A stretch of DNA of 64,000 bases from DASQYE01 sp036389315 (GTDB taxonomy: Bacteria; Acidobacteriota; Blastocatellia; Pyrinomonadales; Pyrinomonadaceae). Both the position numbers and the translations under genes were made by a program. Location: positions 85,726 to 149,725 of the forward strand of contig DASVQF010000016.1 of NCBI GenBank assembly GCA_036389315.1. The letters run 5' to 3'. Under the pieces are notes generated by a model. That model saw nothing but the letters and a program-made list of their open reading frames with translations. It had not been told where the DNA came from and ran no database searches. Of this stretch, positions 28,960 to 35,915 are shown one piece after another. Numbering within the stretch: the first letter of the stretch is position 1; each line of letters starts with the position of its first letter.

Positions 28960-29607
28960 ATGACGAACGCGCCGGGCAGAGAAGCCTTCACGAGCAAAGA
29001 ATGGAGACTGATCGAGTCGCTTCGGACTCCGCGACAGGTGCAGCGTTACCTGCGCACGCTTCCCTATAACTGGGAGCGCGAGGGCGAGACGCAACGCTCC
29101 TTTCGCGAAGTCCTGCGGCGCGGCAAAGCGCATTGCATGGAAGCCGCGCTCCTGGCCGCAGTCGTCTTAGAGCAGCACGGCTACGCTCCGCTCCTGCTCA
29201 GCCTCGAATCACAGGATCAGCTAGATCACGTCGTCTTCCTCTTTCAAAAGAATGGCCGGTGGGGCGCGGTCGGCCGCTCGCGAGACGTGGGCTTGCACGG
29301 GCGCTTGCCCGTCTTTCGCTCCGTGCGTGATCTGGTGTGGAGCTACTTCGATCCTTACGTTGACCTGACGGGGCGCATCACGGGCTACGCCGTAACGAAT
29401 CTCTCTGTGCTCGGCGGCTACGACTGGCGTTTCTCGCCGCGCAATCTCTGGAAGGTCGAGAACCACTTGCGCGAGATAGAGCACAAGCGCCTGCGCTCTT
29501 CCGAGCGCAGATACAGGCGACTGCTTGCGCGCTACAAAGAGTTTCGCCGCCTTCACCCCGGAGAGTCGCCCGCCTACTTCGCAGACCGCGACAAGTGGAT
29601 GCTCTAA
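28960..29607 (+). CDS. Transglutaminase-like (cysteine-protease fold) protein
   Basis: A 215-residue soluble protein. The arrangement GKAHCMEAALLAAVVLEQHGY followed by QLDHVVFLFQKNGRWGAVGRSRDVGLHG matches the Cys-His-Asp order of the bacterial transglutaminase-like superfamily (candidate residues Cys59, His88 and a downstream Asp). The N-terminal SLRTPRQVQRYLRTLPYNWE and C-terminal Arg-rich helix are extra. No partner gene for a modification system is adjacent, and the substrate is unknown. ATG at 28960 directly follows GAGG. Confidence 0.65.
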   Translation: MTNAPGREAFTSKEWRLIESLRTPRQVQRYLRTLPYNWEREGETQRSFREVLRRGKAHCMEAALLAAVVLEQHGYAPLLLSLESQDQLDHVVFLFQKNGRWGAVGRSRDVGLHGRLPVFRSVRDLVWSYFDPYVDLTGRITGYAVTNLSVLGGYDWRFSPRNLWKVENHLREIEHKRLRSSERRYRRLLARYKEFRRLHPGESPAYFADRDKWML

Positions 29608-29636
29608 ACCCGGCCGAGGCGCTGTCAAAAAAAACT

Positions 29637-29666
29637 TTGAATTTGTCGGGCCCGGAGGCGTAGAAT
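29637..29666 (+). promoter_or_regulatory. Putative sigma-70-type promoter
   Basis: TTGAAT at 29637-29642 and TAGAAT at 29661-29666 with an 18-base spacer, about 90 bases upstream of the start codon at 29753. Confidence 0.4.
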
Positions 29667-29752
29667 GTGCGGCCATAGGCTACTCGGAAAGCGTCTCGCA
29701 AGCGGCTTGCTCCAAGCGACAATTGCAACCTTAATCAGAGGAAAGAGCGGGA

Positions 29753-30820
29753 ATGCGACTCGACTGTTGGAAAAGCGTGGGCCGGACAATTCTCCTGGTG
29801 CTCTGCGCCGCCCTTCCGGCCATCGGCCAGGACATCCATGTGGAGATCGGCAAACGCAGCACCGCGATTACGAAGGATTGCGAGGCCATCACTCCGGCGA
29901 CAATCGAAGGCACGCTCGATCTCACGGCGCTCGTCAAGGAGGCGAACTGCAAGGGCTCCGGCGACATGCTGATCGAATACACTTACGTGATGGAGTTTGC
30001 CAAGCGCAGGAAGAATAAGGAGCGTGAGAAAGAGGAGCGGAACATCTACGAGGTTTACATCCCGACCTTGACGACGGGCGCGCGCGCACGCGGCGTGCTG
30101 CTGTTGACGAGCCGCAACGGAGTGCCCCTGCCGCCCGAAGAGCTGGAACGGGAGCGTTGGCGAGCGGGCGAGCGTCTGGAAAAAGCCGAGGACGAGATTG
30201 CACGCGACGCTCGCATCCAACCCGCGCCAGCGCCGGAAATGCGCGCCGGGATGCTGCCCGTCGGGACTTACCAGCGCACCGGAATCAATCTCAACACCAT
30301 AGGCTTCAGTCGCGGCGGCGCGTCCCTCGACATTCGCACTTTCCTCAGAACTTGCGAACTCAAGTTCCTGCGGCGCGAACAGGTTGGTGGGCGCGACACG
30401 CTGGTACTCAGCTTTCGCCCCCGCCCGGAGGCACGCTTCACGGACAAGGAAAAATATATAGCGCAACTGGCGGGCACGATCTGGATTGATTCCGAGGACA
30501 GGATAGTGACGCGCCTTGTGGGTTGGCCCACGACCACTACGGGCGACGCGGAGATGGCGAAGGCCGGCTCCGAAGAAACGGCCGGCGTGACAACTGGCGA
30601 AAGACCTCCGGCCGTCTACCTTGAGATGACGCGCCTGCCCGAGGGTGTGTGGCTTCCGCGCACGTCACGTATCAACGGCGCGGACTACCCTAAGCTGTTC
30701 GACCACGTCACCTACGACTCGACGATCACTTACAGCGAGTACAAACGCTTCTACACCGAAACGAAGGAAGTGAGGATAGAAGCGCCGAAGGCTGCTCTGC
30801 GAACACACAAGCCCAACTAA
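29753..30820 (+). CDS. Secreted protein of unknown function (LolA/outer-membrane-lipoprotein-sorting-like)
   Basis: A 355-residue protein with a signal peptide (about 1-25, ending ALPAIGQ). The mature protein alternates beta strands and charged linkers; the second half (about 200-355; TLVLSFRPRPEARFTDKEKYIAQLAGTIWIDSEDRIVTRLVGW) resembles beta-sheet lipoprotein-sorting-type folds seen in Acidobacteriota, but the resemblance is weak. GAGGAAAG lies about eight bases upstream of the ATG. It ends 24 bases before the convergent EamA transporter gene. Confidence 0.7.
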   Translation: MRLDCWKSVGRTILLVLCAALPAIGQDIHVEIGKRSTAITKDCEAITPATIEGTLDLTALVKEANCKGSGDMLIEYTYVMEFAKRRKNKEREKEERNIYEVYIPTLTTGARARGVLLLTSRNGVPLPPEELERERWRAGERLEKAEDEIARDARIQPAPAPEMRAGMLPVGTYQRTGINLNTIGFSRGGASLDIRTFLRTCELKFLRREQVGGRDTLVLSFRPRPEARFTDKEKYIAQLAGTIWIDSEDRIVTRLVGWPTTTTGDAEMAKAGSEETAGVTTGERPPAVYLEMTRLPEGVWLPRTSRINGADYPKLFDHVTYDSTITYSEYKRFYTETKEVRIEAPKAALRTHKPN

Positions 30821-30843
30821 GCTTTCTTCGCCGGAAGACAAGA

Positions 30844-31749
30844 TTACGGCAGCGGCACGGTGCGTCGTCGTCGCGCGCCCCAGAGCGTGTGCGACAGCAC
30901 TGCTGCGAGGATGATCGAGCCGCCCAGCAGGGCCCAGCGCGAAGGACGCTCGCCCAGGATGAGAAAGACCCAGATGGGACTCAAGATCGGCTCGATGTAG
31001 CTGACGATGCCTGCGTCCAGTGAGCGCACGCCGCGCGCCATCCCGAGCGTGAACAGCGTGTAAGCCACTCCGATCTGAACGACGCCCAGGTATGCGACCG
31101 TCCACATATCCCAGGCGCTCGCCTGCGCGACATGCTTGAGACTCGCGGAATCGCTCGCCACCAGGACGGCCGTCACCAGCACTATCAGCACGTTGCCGTA
31201 GATGACCGAAGAGGCGCGGTTGACTTCCCTGGCCCGCGAATGGCGCAGCAGCAGGATGTAGAAAGCGAAGCAGAGGCCGGAGGCGAGCGCCGTGATGTTG
31301 CCCAGCACATCTTCGGGCCGGAGTTGGCCCACGAAGAAGAGCGACATCCCGGCAAGACACGCGCCGACCACCGCTAGATCGCTGCCACGAAACCTCTCCT
31401 TGTAGAAGATCGGCTCAAGCAGCAGCACGTAGATCGGCGCGGTGTATTGCAGAAAGATAGCGTTGGCGGCGGTCGTCAATTTGGCTGCGAGCACGAACAG
31501 CAGAAGCAGCGCCGCATAAAGGAGGGACGCCAGCGCCGTGATGCGGTTGAAGCCGAAGCCCTCGCGGCGCGTGAAGAGCGCGACCGTCAGGGCCGCCAGC
31601 AGCGAACGGCCTAAAGAAAGCTCGAAGGCCGAAAGGGTCGTCCACTTGATAAAGAGGCTGCCCGTGCTCCACAAAACGGCCGCCGCCAGGACGAACAGAA
31701 TCGGCGACACGGCCGAAGCTTTATTCTCCGCAACCACTCTAACGCCCAA
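30844..31749 (-). CDS. EamA-family (drug/metabolite superfamily) transporter
   Basis: A 301-residue integral membrane protein with about ten hydrophobic helices arranged as two EamA repeats (about 15-140 and 155-290). Landmarks are LWSTGSLFIKWTTLSAFELSLGRSLLAAL in repeat 1 and YIEPILSPIWVFLILGERPSRWALLGGSIILAAVL in repeat 2, which are typical of this exporter/permease family. The substrate is unknown. It is convergent with the secreted-protein gene and about 30 bases downstream of the 2Fe-2S gene on the same strand, so a two-gene operon is possible. Confidence 0.9.
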   Translation of the reverse strand: MGVRVVAENKASAVSPILFVLAAAVLWSTGSLFIKWTTLSAFELSLGRSLLAALTVALFTRREGFGFNRITALASLLYAALLLLFVLAAKLTTAANAIFLQYTAPIYVLLLEPIFYKERFRGSDLAVVGACLAGMSLFFVGQLRPEDVLGNITALASGLCFAFYILLLRHSRAREVNRASSVIYGNVLIVLVTAVLVASDSASLKHVAQASAWDMWTVAYLGVVQIGVAYTLFTLGMARGVRSLDAGIVSYIEPILSPIWVFLILGERPSRWALLGGSIILAAVLSHTLWGARRRRTVPLP

Positions 31750-31782
31750 AACAAATTGTCCCCTCAGTTATTGACTACTCTC

Positions 31783-32796
31783 CTAGCTGCCCGCCTGGCT
31801 CGCCGCTTCCTGCGCTTCCGCCTCTTTCTCGCGCAGGTATTTGCCGAAGACGCCGTTCCACGGCGGGATGACTATCGAGACAGCGCCCGTGCCCTGGGCC
31901 ATGCAGGCGAGACGGATCAAAGGCTTCGGCTCGTCCGTCACTACGTAGCCGAAATCCTTCATCTGTTTTCCTTCGCGCACGCTCACGGCAGAAAGTTTCT
32001 CCGCGCCGCCGAGCACGCCGACCCAGCAAGTGCCGCAAGAGGCCGAGCGGCACTCGACAGGGATGGGCCCTTCGATGCAGCGCGGGTCTACGGCACGCCA
32101 GTCGCGCGATCTGTCCCTGGCCGCACCCGAAGCAAGCTCCTCCTCGTGAATGAGCTTATAACTTGCGCGCTCCTGCGTCTCGTCGTAAGTGACAGTCCAC
32201 TGCTTGTCCACCGTTTTGAGAAAGCCGAGCAAACCCTGGCTGTCATCCTTCGCGCGCTCACGCAAGGTCTGTTCGGGCGACCGCTTAGCAACCCTCGGGT
32301 CAAGGTTGATGCGACCCGGCGCAGCCTTGAACGCTTCGATCCCGGCCTGCGTAACCGTCATGAAGGCCGCGGCGGTGAGCCCCAGGAGCAGAGACTCTTC
32401 GACTTTCAGCCGCTTGGCCGCAAGTCTTGCGACCTCTCGTATCTGATCTGGCAGAGCGGCGGCCGCCTTTGCATTGAAAGCTGCGGCATGCTCCTCGACA
32501 CCCCTTTTGACCTCGGGCCAGTAGCGATGCCCGTACAGAAATTTGTGCGAAGAATCTATCTGGTCTCGCAGGTGGTAAGCGCCCTGCAACAACAGGCGGC
32601 GCGCCAGAGCCTCCGGGTCTTCCGCCTCTTTGAGCGCGCGAAAGAGCTTGAGCGGATAGAAGGCGAACCAGATTTGCGTGGCCGCGCGGTCTACTTCGTG
32701 TACGGAGGGAAGAAGCGCCTCAAGGCTCCGCTTCCACACTTCCTCATCCTGTCCATCCAGAAAATCTTGGAACCTATTCTCGTTATCAGTACTCAT
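31783..32796 (-). CDS. 2Fe-2S ferredoxin-domain protein with long helical N-terminal region
   Basis: A 337-residue soluble protein. The first 225 residues are helical and not recognised. The C-terminal part carries a plant-type [2Fe-2S] motif: C-x4-C-x2-C in ECRSASCGTC and a fourth Cys in RLACMAQG about 45 residues later, followed by VSIVIPPWNGVFGKY. It should transfer single electrons; no reductase or partner oxygenase gene is adjacent. The N-terminal region could be a docking or regulatory domain. The C-terminal tail is Glu/Ala rich. Confidence 0.78.
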   Translation of the reverse strand: MSTDNENRFQDFLDGQDEEVWKRSLEALLPSVHEVDRAATQIWFAFYPLKLFRALKEAEDPEALARRLLLQGAYHLRDQIDSSHKFLYGHRYWPEVKRGVEEHAAAFNAKAAAALPDQIREVARLAAKRLKVEESLLLGLTAAAFMTVTQAGIEAFKAAPGRINLDPRVAKRSPEQTLRERAKDDSQGLLGFLKTVDKQWTVTYDETQERASYKLIHEEELASGAARDRSRDWRAVDPRCIEGPIPVECRSASCGTCWVGVLGGAEKLSAVSVREGKQMKDFGYVVTDEPKPLIRLACMAQGTGAVSIVIPPWNGVFGKYLREKEAEAQEAASQAGS

Positions 32797-32921
32797 AGTA
32801 ACTCCGGTTCAAAATTGATCGCTTGATCGAAATCCGATACTTTAACAGCATCCGCCGCCATGCTCAAATGGACAGCTTCAAGCAACAGGCGCAGCAAGAA
32901 AAATGTAGAGACGGAAACACG

Positions 32922-32950
32922 TTGACGCTCCAAAAAGTTTTCTCTAATAT
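32922..32950 (+). promoter_or_regulatory. Strong sigma-70-type promoter
   Basis: TTGACG at 32922-32927 and TAATAT at 32945-32950 with an exact 17-base spacer, giving a start near 32957 for the gene at 33003. Best consensus match seen in the window. Confidence 0.65.
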
Positions 32951-33002
32951 TCGGCCCATCTCACTCCCAGCCCATTTAGGCCCTTGAATAGGAGATAAAA
33001 CT

Positions 33003-33617
33003 ATGAGTAAGAAAATGCTGCTTCTGCTTCTCTGCTGTAGCGTGCTTCTGACGCTCGGCGTGAAAGTCGCCATGAGCCGGAGAGCGCCGCGACAGGTTCC
33101 TTATACGATTGTGTGGAGAGTGACGACGACCGACGCCAACGGCAACGCCGAAGAGGACTATACGGAGACACGCTATGTTTCCTCAAACGGTAACTGGCAC
33201 ACGATCAAGCAGTACCCTGACGGGCAAACGCAGGAGGGCTTCGCAGAAGTCGGTCGCGGCGTTTTCGCGCTCAGCCCTAAGCATCAAAAAATGTTCTTCC
33301 TCTCGGGGCATGACGTGTCTAAGGCGGATGCGGAGAGCTTGCGCCAGAGCCCGAACTTTGTGCGGACGGAGACGATTCTCGGCTACACGGCCTATGTGAG
33401 CAAGCAAGTGCGGGAAGGCACGACCCTGGAAGTTTATCGTGTTCCAGAGTTGGACGGGGCACAGGTCAAGCACGTCTTTAACAACGGGTCTGCAACGGTG
33501 GTCTTTGAACCCGTGAGCATCCTTGCGGGCGAGCTTGCTGCCGATAAACTCAGGCATAAGGAATATCCTATGGATAACGGCGTCTACACAGAGACGCACG
33601 GCGAAGCGCCTCAGTAG
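33003..33617 (+). CDS. Small secreted protein of unknown function
   Basis: A 204-residue protein with an N-terminal membrane/signal segment (about 5-22) and a beta-rich mature region (YTIVWRVTTTDANGNAEEDYTETRYVSSNGNWHTIK). AGGAG is eight bases upstream of the ATG. No catalytic motif or recognised family. It has its own strong promoter and terminator, so it is a single-gene unit. Confidence 0.75.
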   Translation: MSKKMLLLLLCCSVLLTLGVKVAMSRRAPRQVPYTIVWRVTTTDANGNAEEDYTETRYVSSNGNWHTIKQYPDGQTQEGFAEVGRGVFALSPKHQKMFFLSGHDVSKADAESLRQSPNFVRTETILGYTAYVSKQVREGTTLEVYRVPELDGAQVKHVFNNGSATVVFEPVSILAGELAADKLRHKEYPMDNGVYTETHGEAPQ

Positions 33618-33646
33618 AGTTCAAAAGTAGAGCTTCTGTTTACGAG

Positions 33647-33682
33647 CCGTCGCGGGCCGATTCGCCTCGCGACGGTTTTTTT
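33647..33682 (+). terminator. Rho-independent terminator
   Basis: CCGTCGCG (33647-33654) pairs with CGCGACGG (33668-33675) and is followed by seven T residues. It ends the 33003-33617 unit. Confidence 0.85.
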
Positions 33683-33810
33683 CTGTAAGGCCGAAGCGTT
33701 GCTTGTGCTGGCGTCAAGCGATGGCGCGCTTCCGGCCTACCGCATCGCTTTCGCGCTCGTTTATAGTTATCGTCGTATGTGACGAATCGAAGGTGGGGGC
33801 CGAAGCGTGT

Positions 33811-34668
33811 ATGAAGTCTGTTGAGATGGCCGGGCCGTTGATGATGATCGGCGGGGCGGAAGACCACGAGGGGGATTGCAAGATACTGCGCGAGTTCGTG
33901 CGCCTCGCGGGAGGCGCTGAGGCCCGTCTGGTCGTGATCGCCGTCGCCTCGCAGAAGCCCATGCAGACGGCCTCCGCCTACGTGGAGGTCTTTAACCGGC
34001 TCGGCTGCCGTGATGTGCAAAGGCTGAACGTGTACAGGCGTGATGACGCCAATGCTAAGAGCGCCCTGCAAGCTGTCGAGGGGGCGACGGGCGTCTTCTT
34101 CACGGGAGGGAGCCAGGTGCGTATTACGCGCGTGCTCGGCGGAACGAAGGTTGACACGCTGCTGCATCGCAAGCATGAGGAAGGATTGGTGCTGGCCGGA
34201 ACGAGCGCCGGGGCGGCCATGATGTCCACGATCATGATCTTGGGCGGCATGCCCGAGACGGCCTTTCGCGTCGGCATCGTTGACCTGGGCCCAGGGATGG
34301 AGTTTATCTCGGGCGTCCTGATAGACCAGCACTTTGAAGAGCGCGGCCGCCTGCGCCGCCTGCTTCAAGCCGTCGCACAGTACCCGCGCGACCTCGGCCT
34401 CGGCATTGACGAAAACACTGCTCTGGTCATACAGGACGGCGTCGGAACTGTTCTCGGCGAGGGCTCCGTGACGATCATTGATGCCGGAGACCTGAGCTAC
34501 ACAGACCTGCCCGGCCTCAAAAAGAATGACATCCTGACGCTCTGCGGAGTGAAGATTCACATCCTCGCCGAGGGCTACCGCTTCGACCTGCGCAATCGCA
34601 TGCCTCTCGTCGAGGGGGACTCTGTAGAGACGATCAAGATTAAAGAGACAGCAGAAACTTTGCCGTAA
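33811..34668 (+). CDS. cphB: Cyanophycinase (first copy)
   Basis: An S51-type serine exopeptidase that releases beta-Asp-Arg dipeptides from cyanophycin. The product is 285 residues from the ATG at 33811; the open frame extends further upstream to 33703, but those codons have no family similarity and AAGGTGGGG precedes 33811. Seen: the opening GPLMMIGGAEDHEGDCKILREFV, the nucleophile motif GTSAGA with Ser132, and the downstream GIDENTALVIQDG. Length agrees with the family. A second cyanophycinase and the synthetase follow on the same strand, though a terminator lies between the two copies. Confidence 0.92.
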   Translation: MKSVEMAGPLMMIGGAEDHEGDCKILREFVRLAGGAEARLVVIAVASQKPMQTASAYVEVFNRLGCRDVQRLNVYRRDDANAKSALQAVEGATGVFFTGGSQVRITRVLGGTKVDTLLHRKHEEGLVLAGTSAGAAMMSTIMILGGMPETAFRVGIVDLGPGMEFISGVLIDQHFEERGRLRRLLQAVAQYPRDLGLGIDENTALVIQDGVGTVLGEGSVTIIDAGDLSYTDLPGLKKNDILTLCGVKIHILAEGYRFDLRNRMPLVEGDSVETIKIKETAETLP

Positions 34669-34754
34669 AAGTTTTGTGATCTAATCACCGCTCTTGCCAG
34701 TACGGAATCGTACAGACTCGCCCGCTCTTGCCCTGATATAAAATCGCTCATTCC

Positions 34755-34804
34755 CCCGTTATGCCCGGCCTGACTTCAGGCTCGCCGGACATCGCGGGTT
34801 TTTT
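34755..34804 (+). terminator. Rho-independent terminator after first cyanophycinase
   Basis: A nested stem (CCCG 34755-34758 with CGGG 34795-34798, inner GCCGG pairing) followed by six T residues. Confidence 0.7.
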
Positions 34805-34893
34805 GATGAGCAAGAAAAGCTTATCCGGACAAGGAGGTCGCACAGGGCCCGAGGCGGTTACGCGTGCGACCAGGGAACGAGCAAGGGGAGGTT

Positions 34894-34930
34894 GAAGGGT
34901 GAGGCGACGCTAAGGCGGGCTTCACCCTTC
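34894..34930. repeat. Short inverted element before second cyanophycinase
   Basis: GAAGGGTGA (34894-34902) is inverted at 34922-34930 around a 19-base core. Similar in design to the heptamer-type elements but shorter. Confidence 0.45.
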
Positions 34931-34983
34931 ATTTTCTCAGCCACATCGGGCCGAGAGCTTCTGACAGGGAGCAAGAACCGCAG

Positions 34984-35913
34984 ATGAGATTGACGAGTGA
35001 GCACGGGCGTCTGGTGGCCATCGGCGGCGGCGAAGATAAGGAGGGCGACTGCAATATCCTCGCCGAGTTCGTCCGCCTCGCAGGCCGTGGGCGCGCTTCG
35101 ATAGTCGTCATGACGGCGGCCACAGACCACGGCCCCGAAGTCGGCAGGGAATATACTTCCGTCTTCAAGCGCCTCGGAGCCGGATCCGTCAAAGTCATAG
35201 ACATCAACAATCGTGAAGACGCGAGCAATCCGAAATACCTGAAGACGCTTGCCGAGGCGAACGCGGTCTTCTTCACGGGCGGCGACCAGCTTCACATCAC
35301 GGCGCTGATCGGCGGCTCGGGCATGGACGCGCTCCTTCACGAAAAATATGCTGAAGGGATGCTGATCGGAGGAACCAGCGCCGGAGCGGCGATGATGTCC
35401 AACTCCATGATCGTCGGCGGCCCTCCCGAAGAGAATCCGCGACTCGGCACAGTCGAGATGGGCCCAGGCGTAGAGTTTCTCCTCGGCGGCATGATCGATA
35501 CACACTTTTCTCAACGCGGTCGCTTCGGCCGCCTCCTCACTGCCGTCGCGCAGTACCCGCACGATCTCGGCCTCGGCATTGACGAAGACACCGCCCTCGT
35601 CCTCATAGACCATCACTTTGAAGTCATAGGCAGCGGGGCCGTCACCGTCATTGACGCCGGAGACCTGACCTATACGAACGTGCCCGACCTCAAGAGGGAA
35701 GAGAGCCTGGCGCTCTACGGCGTCAAGGTACACGTGCTGCCTGCCGGTCATCGCTTCGACCTTGAGAAGCGTGAGCCCATCATCGAAAAGCATGCCCCGG
35801 AAGAGCACGAAGACCCTGAGCAGCGCAACACCCTGCGCAAGAAGGCGTCGAACAAAAAGGGAGCGAAGAACAAGGACGAAAAGAGAGCTCGGGCGGCAAG
35901 CTCCAAGGGATAA
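34984..35913 (+). CDS. cphB: Cyanophycinase (second copy) with basic C-terminal tail
   Basis: A 309-residue paralogue of the preceding enzyme. Seen: GRLVAIGGGEDKEGDCNILAEFVRLAG, the nucleophile motif GGTSAGAAMMS with Ser132, and GIDEDTALVLIDH. It differs from the first copy by a C-terminal extension of about 35 residues that is strongly Lys/Arg rich (KKASNKKGAKNKDEKRAR). The stop codon lies two bases before the cphA start, so the two are surely co-translated from one mRNA. Whether both copies are active, or one has another dipeptide specificity, cannot be read from sequence. Confidence 0.93.
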   Translation: MRLTSEHGRLVAIGGGEDKEGDCNILAEFVRLAGRGRASIVVMTAATDHGPEVGREYTSVFKRLGAGSVKVIDINNREDASNPKYLKTLAEANAVFFTGGDQLHITALIGGSGMDALLHEKYAEGMLIGGTSAGAAMMSNSMIVGGPPEENPRLGTVEMGPGVEFLLGGMIDTHFSQRGRFGRLLTAVAQYPHDLGLGIDEDTALVLIDHHFEVIGSGAVTVIDAGDLTYTNVPDLKREESLALYGVKVHVLPAGHRFDLEKREPIIEKHAPEEHEDPEQRNTLRKKASNKKGAKNKDEKRARAASSKG

Positions 35914-35915
35914 CT

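Larger units (their letters stand above)
34669..34983. other. 315-base gap between the two cyanophycinase genes
   Basis: Holds a rho-independent terminator (34755-34804) and a small inverted repeat (34894-34930). No gene or clear promoter for the second copy was recognised. Confidence 0.65.

Noticed and set aside
31756..32826. 356-codon plus-strand frame opposite the 2Fe-2S gene
   Set aside because: Translation lacks any recognisable domain, while the minus-strand frame has the four cluster Cys in the right spacing.
33703..33810. Upstream extension of the first cyanophycinase to 33703
   Set aside because: The extra 36 codons show no family similarity, overlap the terminator flank, and an ATG with an upstream purine-rich site is present at 33811.
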